Source: Arcobacter siniprincipis (GTDB taxonomy: Bacteria > Campylobacterota > Campylobacteria > Campylobacterales > Arcobacteraceae). From it: a stretch of DNA of 64,000 nt. The stretch lies in NCBI RefSeq assembly GCF_048571125.1, contig NZ_CP182343.1:186001-250000 (forward strand), read 5' to 3'. The notes under the pieces were generated by a model that had not been told where the DNA came from, ran no database searches, and saw nothing but the letters and a program-made list of their open reading frames with translations. The first letter of the stretch is position 1, and the number at the start of each line of letters is the position of its first letter. Both the position numbers and the translations under genes were made by a program. Below are positions 48,446 to 57,712 of the stretch, piece by piece.

Positions 48446-48471
48446 AACTAAGTAGAAAATTCTACTTAGTT
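48446..48471 (-). terminator. Hairpin over the ilvE stop codon
   Basis: AACTAAGTAGAA and TTCTACTTAGTT form a 12-base-pair inverted repeat with almost no loop. The ilvE TAA lies inside it. It is probably the ilvE terminator, or part of a tandem structure with 48407-48440. Confidence 0.55.
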
Positions 48472-49386
48472 AATATATGTTAAATATTTAGCATACTTTT
48501 CATTTTTACCTTGAACAATATCAAAATATCCACTTTGAAGTTTTTCTGTTATAGGACCTCTCTCTCCAGCTCCTATAATTCTTGCATCAACTTCTCTAAT
48601 TGGTGTTACTTCCACAGCCGTTCCTGTGAAAAATGCTTCATCTGCAATATAGATCTCTTCTCTTGTAATTCTTCTTCTTTCTACTTTATAACCTAAATCT
48701 TGTGCTAGGTCAATAACAGTAGCTTGTGTAATAGATTCTAAAGAAGTGTCATTTGGAGGAGTAATAATTATACCATCTCTTACAATAAAGAAACAAGCCC
48801 CAGATGCCTCAGCAATATAACCTTGGTCATCTCTTAAAAGTGCTTCATCATATCCAGCTTCAACTGCTTCATATTTTGCCATTTGAGAGTTTAGATAATT
48901 AGCAACTGCTTTTGCTTTTCCCATACCTGAAGTATTTGGAGTTCTTGTCATTGATGTTATTTTAACTCTAACACCTTTTTTAAGACCTTCTTCTCCTAAA
49001 TATGCACCCCATTCCCAAGCAGAAATAGATACATTCACCGGAGCTTCTTTATGGTAAAGTCCCATAACTCCATATCCTAAATAAACCAAAGGTCTAATAT
49101 ATGCACCTTCGTTTAATCCATTTTTTTGTAATAATTCAACTTGTGCTTTGTTTAACTCATCTTCACTAAATGGCACATCCATTAATGTCATTTTTGAAGA
49201 GTTCAATAATCTTTTTGTGTGTTCTTTTAATTTGAAAATAGCACATCTTCCATCAACAGTTTTATATGCCTTTGTACCTTCAATTGCACCATTTCCATAG
49301 TGTAAAGTGTGGCTTAATACATGAACTTTTGCATCATGCCAATCAACAAACTTACCATCCATCCAGATGTATTTTGCTTCTGTCAT
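48466..49386 (-). CDS. ilvE: Branched-chain amino acid aminotransferase
   Basis: This class IV PLP aminotransferase has YIWMDGKFVDW, HTLHYGNGAIEGTKAY, RPLVYLGYG, ANYLNSQMAKYEAVEAGYDEALL and ASGACFFIVRDG. It makes Val, Leu and Ile from their keto acids. The frame extends upstream to 49428, but the ATG at 49386 has an AGGAAAAA ribosome site and gives the normal start. The ilvE-SPFH order is conserved in Campylobacter. Confidence 0.95.
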   Translation of the reverse strand: MTEAKYIWMDGKFVDWHDAKVHVLSHTLHYGNGAIEGTKAYKTVDGRCAIFKLKEHTKRLLNSSKMTLMDVPFSEDELNKAQVELLQKNGLNEGAYIRPLVYLGYGVMGLYHKEAPVNVSISAWEWGAYLGEEGLKKGVRVKITSMTRTPNTSGMGKAKAVANYLNSQMAKYEAVEAGYDEALLRDDQGYIAEASGACFFIVRDGIIITPPNDTSLESITQATVIDLAQDLGYKVERRRITREEIYIADEAFFTGTAVEVTPIREVDARIIGAGERGPITEKLQSGYFDIVQGKNEKYAKYLTYIN

Positions 49387-49537
49387 CTGATTTTTCCTAT
49401 TATAAATTTTGATAAATAGTCTATCCAAGTTTTGATTAAATAAAAGTGAATCTATTAGTATAAAAAATATCTATAATATATAATAAGTTTATTTATGATT
49501 AAATACGGTTTAAAAAATATATATTGACGAGAAGATA

Positions 49538-50140
49538 ATGAATCAACAAGAGTTATGGAATAAGAAATTTTCAAGGGATGGGTATTTATATGGAACTAAT
49601 CCAAATCAATTTATTAAAAATAGTTATGTTAACTTCAAAAAAGATCAAACAGTCTTGTGCTTAGGAGAAGGAGAAGGTAGAAATGCAATTTTTCTGGCAA
49701 AAGAAGGTTTTGATGTTGAGGCAATAGATGCTTCAGATATCGGTTTAAATAAACTTTTTGAACAAAGCAAAATAGAAAATGTAGAGATAAAAACTGCTTG
49801 CATGGATATAAATGATTGGCAAGTGTCTAAAAAATATGGGGCTATACTATTTTCTTTTTTACATTTAAAAATAGATGAACTAAAAACTTTGATTAAGAAA
49901 ATAGAAACATCTTTAGAAAAAGATGGTTTTTTTGTATGTGAGGTTTTTTCAAAAAATCAAATTGAAAATAATAGCGGTGGACCAAAAGATTTAGAGTTAC
50001 TTTATAGTATGGATGATTTTAAAGAGAACATAAAAGAATTAAAGATTCATAAATTAGAAGAAGTAATTACAAATTTAGAAGAAGGAACTGGTCACCAAGG
50101 TGAAGCTAGCGTGATAAGATTAATAGCACAAAAGTCCTAA
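49538..50140 (+). CDS. Class I SAM-dependent methyltransferase (TehB-like)
   Basis: The 200-residue protein has motif I (VLCLGEGEGRNAIFLAKEG), an acidic motif II (VEAIDASDIGL) and a later CMDINDW. The N-terminus (LWNKKFSRDGYLYGTNPN) is that of a stand-alone small-molecule methyltransferase group. Substrate unknown. Confidence 0.82.
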   Translation: MNQQELWNKKFSRDGYLYGTNPNQFIKNSYVNFKKDQTVLCLGEGEGRNAIFLAKEGFDVEAIDASDIGLNKLFEQSKIENVEIKTACMDINDWQVSKKYGAILFSFLHLKIDELKTLIKKIETSLEKDGFFVCEVFSKNQIENNSGGPKDLELLYSMDDFKENIKELKIHKLEEVITNLEEGTGHQGEASVIRLIAQKS

Positions 50141-50220
50141 ATTTAACAGGGATTTAACAATTTTTTTAGTAGAGTAAAAACTTAAAAATGAATAGAAAAT
50201 AATAAGAGATATCAAAAAAA

Positions 50221-53200
50221 ATGAAAAATAAAATAAATAAAATAATAAAAAATAAAGTATTGATTATCGATGGAGCGATGGGAACTCAATTACAAAATGC
50301 AGAGATAAAACCTGAAGCATGGAAGTATGAGAACCAAGACTTAGAAGGGTGTAATGAACTTCTTAATGAAACTGCTCCTGAAATTTTGGAAGGAATTCAT
50401 GATGCCTATGCAAAAGCAGGGGCTAATTTAATTTCAACAAATACTTTTGGAACTATGCCTTGGGTACTTGATGAATATGGAATCTCTTCAAAAGCCTATG
50501 AATTATCTAAACTAGGTGCCGAACTTGTAAAAAAATCTTGTAAAAAGTATGAGACAGAAGATGAGCCAAGATTCTGTTTAGGTTCAATTGGACCAGGAAC
50601 TAAACTTCCATCATTAGGACATATTAGATATGATGAGATGTATGAGGGGTATAAAGAAGTAGCAAATGGATTAGCTGATGGTGGATGTGATATATATTTA
50701 CTTGAAACTTGTCAAGATCCACTTCAAATAAAAGCAGCACTTCATGCTCTAACGGATACTCATCCTGAAATTCCAGTAATGGTATCTGTGACTATTGAGT
50801 TATCTGGAACTATGTTAATAGGAACTGATGCTATGACAATAGCAGCTATTATGAGCCCTTTTAATATCTTATCTTTAGGTTTTAACTGTGGTACTGGACC
50901 AAAACAAGTTCATAAACATGTAAAAACATTAAGTGAAGTTTGCAAATTCCCTATTTCAGTTCATGCCAATGCAGGGCTTCCTCAAAATAAAGGTGGAGTT
51001 TCATATTATCCAATGGGTCCAGAAGAGTTTACTCAACTACAAAGTAGTTTTTTAGAAGTAAATGGAGTCTCATTTTTAGGTGGTTGTTGTGGAACAACTC
51101 CTGAACATATTGAAGCTTTGGCAAATAAAGTAAGAGGCATAAAACCAAAAGCACCAAGTGGATTTTTGAAAGCTTCTTTGGCTTCATTATTTAATACAGT
51201 TCCCCTAAAACAAGATCCAGCTCCTTTATTAATAGGGGAGAGAAGTAATGCGACTGGGTCAAAAGCTTTTAGGGATTTATTAAAAGATAATAATTATGAG
51301 GGAACATTATCTGTTGGTCAACAACAAGTGCGAGCAGGTGCTCATATTATCGATGTGAGTGTTGGATTTGCTGGACGAGATGAAACTGGTGATATGGATA
51401 AAGTAGTTGAACTTTATTCTCAAAAAGTTTCACTTCCTTTGATGCCAGATTCTACACAAATAAAAGCCTTAGAAGCAGCACTTAAACAAATAGGTGGAAG
51501 ATGTATCATCAACTCTGTAAATCTTGAAGATGGAGAAGAGAAGTTTGATGCAGTTTGTAAGTTAGCCAAAAAATTTGGTGCAGCACTTGTTTGTTTAGTT
51601 ATTGATGAAGTTGGAATGGCTAAAACAAAAGAGGACAAAATCAGAATTGCGCAGAGAATTTATGATTTATGTGTAAATAGACATGGCTTTAATCCTGAAG
51701 ATTTAGTATTTGATATGCTTACATTTACTATTGGTTCTGGTGATGATGAGTATAGAACAGCTGGAATTGAAACTATGGAAGCAATTAGAGAATTTCAAAT
51801 ACTTCATCCAGAAGTTGGAACCACTTTAGGTCTTTCAAATATCTCTTTTGGGCTTGATATAAAAGCTAGGGTTTATCTAAACTCTATCTATCTAGACCAT
51901 TGTGTAAAAGCAGGGCTTACAAGTGCTATTGTAAATGTTAAACATATTTTGCCACTAAATAAAATCACAGAAGAGGATAGAAAAGCTTGTGATGATTTGA
52001 TTTTTAATAATCAAGAAGATGGTGACCCTTTATTTAAATTTATTGACCACTTCTCAAATGTTGATGCACAAGAAGATCAAAGTGATGAAGAGTACCAAAA
52101 ATTAGAACCAATAGAGAAAGTTAAAAAACTTCTATTGGATGGGGATAAGGATAGACTTATACCATTAGTTGATGAGTTAAGACACAAAGTAAATCCAGAA
52201 ATTATAGTAAATGAGTGGCTAATTGATGGTATGAAAATCATAGGGGAACTTTTTGGTTCAGGTCAAATGCAGTTACCATTTGTACTTCAAAGTGCTGAAA
52301 CTATGAAAGCAACAGTTGATGCTTTAAATCCATATTTACCAAAAGAAGAAAAAGCTAGTGAAACAGTACTTGTAATTGGAACTGTAAAAGGCGATGTTCA
52401 TGATGTAGGTAAAAATTTAGTAGATATTATTTTAAGTAATAATGGATTTAAAGTAATAAATATAGGAATAAAAGCTGATATCAATGAATTTATAATAGCT
52501 GTTCAAAAGCATAAAGCACAAGCTATTGGAATGAGTGGATTACTTGTAAAATCAACTGCTGTAATGAAAGAAAATCTAGAAGAGCTTAAAAGACAAGGTA
52601 TAGATATACCTGTACTTTTAGGTGGAGCAGCACTTACTAAATCTTTTGTAAATGAGTATTGTAGACCTTTATATGATGGACCGATTTTTTATTGTAGGGA
52701 TGCTTTTGATGGTGTTGTTTCTATGCAAAGAATAGAATCAGGTGATTCATTTAATACAAAACTTGCAGCTGATTTGATAAAAGATGAAGATGATATTAAA
52801 AAAGAGAAAAAAGAGGTAATAATTCCTCCTTATGAAGAGATAGAATTACCTCCAAAAGCTGAATTTACCTTCCCTCCACTTTGGGGAAGAGTTACTCAAA
52901 GTCCTGCAATGTTAAATAAAGATTTGATTTTTTCTTGGATAAATCATAGAGTTTTATTTAGACAAAGATGGGGATATAAAAAAGGTGCTATGAAAGCAGA
53001 TGAGTTTTTGGCCCATGAAGAGAATGTGGTAAAACCATTATATGAAAAATATAAAGAAGAGTTTTTTGAAAAAGATATTTTTGACCCAATAGCTATTTAT
53101 GGATATTATCCTTGTATTTCCCATGATAATAAGCTTTATATTTTTGGAAATGAGTACGCTTTTAATAGTCTAAAAGAAGCACAAAATGTTCCACCACTTG

Positions 53201-53694
53201 AAAAAGCTAAAAAAGTCTTTGAATTTCCAAGACAAACAAAACCACCACATAGATGTATAGCTGATTTTTTTGCGAATGATAGATTAGATGTAGTTGCTTT
53301 TACACTTGCTAGTTCAGGATTAAAAATAACTTCATATGAAAGTGAACTTTATCAAAATAGTGAGTTCTCAAAATATCATCAAGTCCATGGATTAGGAGTT
53401 GAACTTGCAGAAGCATTAGCTGAGGTAATTCATAAGCAAGTAAGACTTGACCTTGATATAGTACCAAAAGAGGGGCATACTTTGAATGATGTTCAAATGA
53501 AACAATATGTAGGATGTAGATATTCTCCTGGATATGCAGCTTGTCCTGATTTAGAACAAAGTAGGGATATCTTTGATTTATTAAAACCAGAAGAGTTTGG
53601 AATAACACTAAGTGAAACTTTCCAAATAGACCCAGAGCAAAGTACCTGCGCCATAGTAGTGCCGCACAACAAAGCCAACTATTATAACATTTAG
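50221..53694 (+). CDS. metH: Cobalamin-dependent methionine synthase
   Basis: All four modules are present in 1157 residues. These are a homocysteine domain (GAMGTQLQ at the start, zinc site GGCCGTTPEH), a pterin-binding domain (IGERSNATGSKAF), a B12 domain with the cobalt ligand His in DVHDVGKN, and a C-terminal reactivation domain (YSPGYAACPDL). It methylates homocysteine to methionine with methyl-B12. The start codon follows an A-rich leader with only a weak ribosome site (AAGAGAT). No cobalamin or SAM riboswitch is seen upstream. Confidence 0.96.
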   Translation: MKNKINKIIKNKVLIIDGAMGTQLQNAEIKPEAWKYENQDLEGCNELLNETAPEILEGIHDAYAKAGANLISTNTFGTMPWVLDEYGISSKAYELSKLGAELVKKSCKKYETEDEPRFCLGSIGPGTKLPSLGHIRYDEMYEGYKEVANGLADGGCDIYLLETCQDPLQIKAALHALTDTHPEIPVMVSVTIELSGTMLIGTDAMTIAAIMSPFNILSLGFNCGTGPKQVHKHVKTLSEVCKFPISVHANAGLPQNKGGVSYYPMGPEEFTQLQSSFLEVNGVSFLGGCCGTTPEHIEALANKVRGIKPKAPSGFLKASLASLFNTVPLKQDPAPLLIGERSNATGSKAFRDLLKDNNYEGTLSVGQQQVRAGAHIIDVSVGFAGRDETGDMDKVVELYSQKVSLPLMPDSTQIKALEAALKQIGGRCIINSVNLEDGEEKFDAVCKLAKKFGAALVCLVIDEVGMAKTKEDKIRIAQRIYDLCVNRHGFNPEDLVFDMLTFTIGSGDDEYRTAGIETMEAIREFQILHPEVGTTLGLSNISFGLDIKARVYLNSIYLDHCVKAGLTSAIVNVKHILPLNKITEEDRKACDDLIFNNQEDGDPLFKFIDHFSNVDAQEDQSDEEYQKLEPIEKVKKLLLDGDKDRLIPLVDELRHKVNPEIIVNEWLIDGMKIIGELFGSGQMQLPFVLQSAETMKATVDALNPYLPKEEKASETVLVIGTVKGDVHDVGKNLVDIILSNNGFKVINIGIKADINEFIIAVQKHKAQAIGMSGLLVKSTAVMKENLEELKRQGIDIPVLLGGAALTKSFVNEYCRPLYDGPIFYCRDAFDGVVSMQRIESGDSFNTKLAADLIKDEDDIKKEKKEVIIPPYEEIELPPKAEFTFPPLWGRVTQSPAMLNKDLIFSWINHRVLFRQRWGYKKGAMKADEFLAHEENVVKPLYEKYKEEFFEKDIFDPIAIYGYYPCISHDNKLYIFGNEYAFNSLKEAQNVPPLEKAKKVFEFPRQTKPPHRCIADFFANDRLDVVAFTLASSGLKITSYESELYQNSEFSKYHQVHGLGVELAEALAEVIHKQVRLDLDIVPKEGHTLNDVQMKQYVGCRYSPGYAACPDLEQSRDIFDLLKPEEFGITLSETFQIDPEQSTCAIVVPHNKANYYNI

Positions 53695-53710
53695 AAAGAA
53701 ATAGCCACTT

Positions 53711-53808
53711 TTTACGCGTAAAGTTTTCCCCTATTTTTTTCTGCGTTGAAATTGTAAATTTATAAACTCACTTACTTATAGTAAGCTCCTTCATAAATTT
53801 ACAACTTC
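53711..53808. repeat. REP-like palindromic element after metH
   Basis: The element has three parts. TTTACGCGTAAA (53711-53722) is a perfect palindrome. TTGTAAATTTAT (53752-53763) pairs with ATAAATTTACAA (53793-53804), extended outward by GAA/TTC. Nested inside is CTTAC-TTATA-GTAAG (53771-53785). It fills most of the 211-base gap to the transporter gene and has no T-run, so it looks like a repeat unit more than a terminator. Confidence 0.6.
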
Positions 53809-53905
53809 GCCTTGAATTAAACCAAAATTGACTATTTTAATCTTTAATTAAATAGGTCTCTTTTCGTTTTTTACGAAATTAAAATTAAATCAATATCGAG
53901 AATAT

Positions 53906-54757
53906 ATGAACAACAACACAAAAGGTATAACAATAACCGCTTTGGGCGTTTTACTAATGAGTTTTGAATCTTTATTTATAAAACTAACTAGTATTTCACC
54001 TTTTACATTTTCTTTTTATCTTGGAATATTTATGTTTATTTCAATGCTTTTATTACTAATAATAAAGCAAAGAGATATCATAAGAGAGGTCACCAAGACA
54101 TCTTTTTATATCTTTCTTTTATGTGGGATATTAATGGGGAGTGCAAATATTTTCTTTATTTGGGCAATAAAGAGTACAACTGCTGCAAATGTAGTTCTTA
54201 TCATAGGAACAGGGGCTTTATTTACATCTTTCTTTGCGTATTTATTTTATAAAGAAAAAATAAGAATAAATGTTCTTATTGCATCTTTCTTTTTATTTAT
54301 TGGCCTTTTTATTATCTTTAATGATAAGGTCGGTGCGGGTAATTTAAAAGGTAACCTTTTAGCTATTTTATGTACAATGACATTCTCTTTATCTTTTGTT
54401 TTAATGTCAAAATATACTAGAATAAATCGTGTAGCACTAACTGCAATCACAGGAATATCATTGGCCATAATAGCTTATTTTGCAAGTGACACAATTAGTA
54501 TTGACTTTTATAATTTATTTGTAGTAGGCGTAATGGGATTAATTATAACTCCATTTTCAAGGGTTTTAATATTTAGTGGAACAAAATTTATAAATGCAAG
54601 TGAAGTAAGTCTTTTAATGATTATTGAAACAGTTATGGGACCTATTTGGGTGTGGATGGTTTTAAATGAAGTACCAAGTTCTTATACTTTTATTGGTGGA
54701 GCAATTATACTTCTTACCCTAATAGTAAACTCAATCTATTTTATAAGAAAAAATTAA
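53906..54757 (+). CDS. EamA/DMT-family transporter
   Basis: The 283 residues form about ten membrane helices in two EamA repeats (first from residue 5, second from about 150). Typical motifs include FAYLFYKEKIR at the end of the first repeat and ETVMGPIWVWMVLNE near the end. These are drug/metabolite-type exporters or permeases. The substrate cannot be read. Confidence 0.87.
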   Translation: MNNNTKGITITALGVLLMSFESLFIKLTSISPFTFSFYLGIFMFISMLLLLIIKQRDIIREVTKTSFYIFLLCGILMGSANIFFIWAIKSTTAANVVLIIGTGALFTSFFAYLFYKEKIRINVLIASFFLFIGLFIIFNDKVGAGNLKGNLLAILCTMTFSLSFVLMSKYTRINRVALTAITGISLAIIAYFASDTISIDFYNLFVVGVMGLIITPFSRVLIFSGTKFINASEVSLLMIIETVMGPIWVWMVLNEVPSSYTFIGGAIILLTLIVNSIYFIRKN

Positions 54758-54818
54758 CTTGATATAGTTTTGTTAATTTTTATAGGTTAAAATATAAAAA
54801 ATAAATAGGAAACTAAAA

Positions 54819-55127
54819 GTGTTAACAAAAATAAAAGAAAAAACTACAGGTTTAGTAGATATAACAAAAGAGCAATTTGACAAATCTTTTGATTTTGCAA
54901 AAATACAAAGTGACAAAGTAAAAAATAAAATAGATTTAAAAATACAAGAGAAAGCACTTTTAAACTTAAAAGCTGAACTAGCTATGAGACATAAAACCTT
55001 TGAGGATTATACCGATGAAGAGTTAGAGATAATGCTTTCAAATGAAAAAAGAAAAGTTATAGATGATTTAAAAACAAAAACCTTGGTTGGCGCCTTAGCT
55101 ATTTTAGGTTTAGACTTTTTGGTATAA
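54819..55127 (+). CDS. Small helical orphan with C-terminal hydrophobic tail
   Basis: The 102-residue protein starts at a GTG with AGGA 8 bases upstream. It is a charged helix over most of its length and ends with a short hydrophobic stretch (GALAILGLDFLV) that could anchor in the membrane. It is 3 bases from the next membrane-protein gene, so the pair is probably one unit. No family recognised. Confidence 0.6.
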   Translation: MLTKIKEKTTGLVDITKEQFDKSFDFAKIQSDKVKNKIDLKIQEKALLNLKAELAMRHKTFEDYTDEELEIMLSNEKRKVIDDLKTKTLVGALAILGLDFLV

Positions 55128-55130
55128 GAT

Positions 55131-55532
55131 ATGTTTAGACAAGTTAAATCAGCCATTTTTTGGACGCTACTTTATAAGTTTAGAAGAAGATTTACTATTG
55201 TTGTTGTACTACTCTCTATAGTTTTATTGTCACAATGGATTTATGCAGATATAGTTGAGTATCTAAAACTAACTAATCAATTACAATATCTTTCTTTTTT
55301 ACTACCTATTAAATGGGCAATTATTTTATTTAATATTGCCTTTTCTGCCTCTTTGATTATTACAATTTTTAAACCTCAAAAAGAAGATAAAAAAAAGGCT
55401 GAAAAAATCATAAAGGAACAAAGTAAAAAAAACAATGATAAAGAGATAAAAGAAAATGATTTAAGCCCAAAAGAAAAAGAGTTTTTAACAAAAAAACTAA
55501 GAAATAAATCTGAAATATTAATGGATAGATAA
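55131..55532 (+). CDS. Two-span membrane orphan with charged C-terminal tail
   Basis: Two membrane helices (about residues 21-42 and 61-82) are followed by a highly charged lysine/glutamate tail of about 50 residues. It partners the preceding small gene. The last 15 bases overlap the convergent DUF2238 gene, and the overlap is a hairpin. No family recognised. Confidence 0.6.
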   Translation: MFRQVKSAIFWTLLYKFRRRFTIVVVLLSIVLLSQWIYADIVEYLKLTNQLQYLSFLLPIKWAIILFNIAFSASLIITIFKPQKEDKKKAEKIIKEQSKKNNDKEIKENDLSPKEKEFLTKKLRNKSEILMDR

Positions 55533-56123
55533 TTTTAATCTATCCAACTGTTTATCATGATATTTACTAAGTAAAACTAAGGCTAGAATACTTCCTAAAA
55601 GGGCAAAGCCCATATCACTTTGAGTATCCCAAATGTATCCTTGAGTTCCTAAGAAAGCTTCGGCATCTTCACCACTTAGTAAGGCTACCCACCATTCTAT
55701 TAATTCATAAAAGGCTGAAAAGGCTAAGCAAAAGCAGACTATGAAAAAGTTTCTCCATTTAGAAAAAGGAATTATATTTTTTCTTATAAGAATTTCTCTT
55801 GCAATAATTGCTGGAATAAAACCTTGGGCAAAATGTCCTACTTTGTCGTAGTTATTTCTACTTTGATTTAATACTTCTTTAATCGTATCAAACAAAGGTA
55901 CTTCTGCATAAGTATAGTGACCACCTACCATTAAAATAATACAATGAATGAGAATAAGAGTATAAGTAAGGGATGTTAATTTAAAAGATTTATATGTATA
56001 GGCAAGTATTATAAATCCAATAATAGCTGGAAATACCTCTAAAGCCCAAGTAAATTGATCTTTGGGATTAATTCCTGACCAAATTAAAATAGTAATAAAA
56101 ATAAAAAGCCATAAATATTTCAT
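55518..56123 (-). CDS. DUF2238 (YjdF-type) membrane protein
   Basis: The 201-residue protein has five to six membrane helices and the DUF2238 landmarks HYTYAEVPLF, NNYDKVGHFAQGFIPA, AFYELIEWW and GYIWDTQSDMG. The conserved His, Asp and Glu near the membrane suggest a catalytic or metal site, but the function is unknown. It is divergent from the AraC gene. Confidence 0.85.
   Translation of the reverse strand: MKYLWLFIFITILIWSGINPKDQFTWALEVFPAIIGFIILAYTYKSFKLTSLTYTLILIHCIILMVGGHYTYAEVPLFDTIKEVLNQSRNNYDKVGHFAQGFIPAIIAREILIRKNIIPFSKWRNFFIVCFCLAFSAFYELIEWWVALLSGEDAEAFLGTQGYIWDTQSDMGFALLGSILALVLLSKYHDKQLDRLKLSIH
55522..55546. terminator. Hairpin inside the convergent overlap of two genes
   Basis: TGGATAGAT (55522-55530) and ATCTATCCA (55538-55546) form a perfect 9-base-pair stem. 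The stop codons of both convergent genes overlap at this site. Both reading frames use the stem as coding sequence for their last residues. Confidence 0.6.
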
Positions 56124-56165
56124 AAAATATTATATCAAATTAATATATCTATTTATGCTTTTGTA

Positions 56166-56171
56166 TATAAT
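56166..56171 (+). promoter_or_regulatory. -10 box immediately upstream of the AraC gene
   Basis: TATAAT ends only 5 bases before the ATG at 56177. Transcription from it would start at or next to the start codon. No ribosome site is present in between. Confidence 0.45.
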
Positions 56172-56176
56172 TACAT

Positions 56177-56986
56177 ATGAAAAAAATATTTACAAAAACA
56201 TTTAAAAATAAAAATCTTCCTTTTTTAGAACTGCGATACTCTAATTCAAATACTCACTATAAAAAGCATTTTCATGATAGCTTTTCTTTGGGGGTAAATA
56301 AAAAAGGAGAAAGTCTATACACAAATAGTGATAAATCATATAAGTTAACTAAAAACAAATTAAGCATAATGAATCCACATGAAGTACACTCTTGTAATGC
56401 AAGTAGTGAAGTTCTAAATGAATATTATATGATGCACTTGGACACTTCTTGGTGTAGAGATATTCAGAAACTTATTGATGAAAAGATTACAAGTTATATA
56501 AATGTACCAACACATATATTAGAAGATGAATCTTTTTACAATGAATATCTATTTTTATGTAGATATTTATTTGAAGAACACTCAATTGTGGATAAAGAAG
56601 ATGCGTTGATAAACTTTTTTATAAAGTTTTTTTCACTTTTTTTAGAAGAGAGTCAAACTCCATTAATTGATAAGAAGTTTGAATTGATTATTAAGTATAT
56701 GAATGATAAATATAAAGAAAATATTAGTTTAGATGATTTGGCTAAATATTTTGAATTAAATCCTTTTTATATTATTAGACTATTTAAGTCTAATATGAAT
56801 CTTACACCAAGAGCATATTTAATAAATGTTAAAATAAATAAATCAAAACAATTTCTTCAAGATGGTTACTCAATTGTTGATACTGCTTTAGAGTGTGGAT
56901 TTTTTGATCAAAGCCATTTTCATAAAAACTTCGTAAAAATAGTTGCAACAACTCCAATGGAATACAAACTCAATTTTGTACAATAA
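56177..56986 (+). CDS. AraC-family transcriptional regulator
   Basis: The N-terminal cupin-like domain (YKKHFHDSFSLGVNKKGES, MNPHEVHSC) is a ligand-binding AraC arm. The C-terminal double helix-turn-helix reads ISLDDLAKYFELNPFYIIRLFKS.MNLTPRAYLINVKI, then SIVDTALECGFFDQSHFHKNFVKIVATTPMEY. The next gene, a LysE exporter, is probably its target, because such pairs are common. The start has no ribosome site and sits right behind a TATAAT, which suggests a leaderless message. Confidence 0.88.
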   Translation: MKKIFTKTFKNKNLPFLELRYSNSNTHYKKHFHDSFSLGVNKKGESLYTNSDKSYKLTKNKLSIMNPHEVHSCNASSEVLNEYYMMHLDTSWCRDIQKLIDEKITSYINVPTHILEDESFYNEYLFLCRYLFEEHSIVDKEDALINFFIKFFSLFLEESQTPLIDKKFELIIKYMNDKYKENISLDDLAKYFELNPFYIIRLFKSNMNLTPRAYLINVKINKSKQFLQDGYSIVDTALECGFFDQSHFHKNFVKIVATTPMEYKLNFVQ

Positions 56987-57037
56987 GTTATTTTAAAAAA
57001 GATATATACTTTTTCTAAATTTAATTTAGGAAAATAT

Positions 57038-57634
57038 ATGAGTTTTACAATTTTTTTGACAATGTTCTCTTTTTCATTAGTGATGTCAATTTCTCCTGGT
57101 CCTGTAAATATGATGATTATAACTTCAAGTATAAATAATGGATTTGCAAGAACTTTTAGTTTTATCTCAGGGGCAACTATTGGTTTTATTCTTTTGTTAT
57201 TATGTATTGGGTTTGGATTATCAAAGATAATAAATACATATCCAGATATTTTATTGTATATAAAGGTTTTTGGATTTTCATTTATTATATATTTGGGGCT
57301 TAAGATTTTGAGTTCAAAAGCAAGTTTAACAATAAACAAAGAGGAGAAGATAAATCTAAAATTTTACGAAGGCTTTTTACTCCAATGGTTAAATCCAAAA
57401 GCATGGATAGCTTGTATCTCTGTTGTTTCTATGTATTCGTCATCTGAATTATTTACTTTTTTTGTCATAATTTATTTTATTGTTTGCTACTTATCTTTGT
57501 CTTTTTGGGGAGTTTTAGGAAGTAAAGTCACTAGATTTTTTAATACAGATTTTAAATTAAGATTATTAAATATTATTATGGGACTTACTCTTATACTTTG
57601 TGCTATCTCAATGATTTTTGTAAATATTTTTTGA
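57038..57634 (+). CDS. LysE-family exporter
   Basis: The 198-residue protein has about six helices and the LysE/RhtB start SISPGPVNMMIITSSINNGFARTFSFISGA, then GLKIL and WLNPKAWI. Members export amino acids or related metabolites. It follows the AraC gene by 51 bases, and TAGGAAAAT precedes the start. Confidence 0.9.
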   Translation: MSFTIFLTMFSFSLVMSISPGPVNMMIITSSINNGFARTFSFISGATIGFILLLLCIGFGLSKIINTYPDILLYIKVFGFSFIIYLGLKILSSKASLTINKEEKINLKFYEGFLLQWLNPKAWIACISVVSMYSSSELFTFFVIIYFIVCYLSLSFWGVLGSKVTRFFNTDFKLRLLNIIMGLTLILCAISMIFVNIF

Positions 57635-57712
57635 TAATGAAGAAATTTAAATTGGTATTAGTAAAATTTGGGTAAAATCAGCACAATATATAAATAAAAA
57701 ATAGGAAAGAAC

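Noticed and set aside
50141..50220. Cobalamin or SAM riboswitch before metH
   Set aside because: The gap is only 80 bases, AT-rich, and shows none of the conserved boxes.
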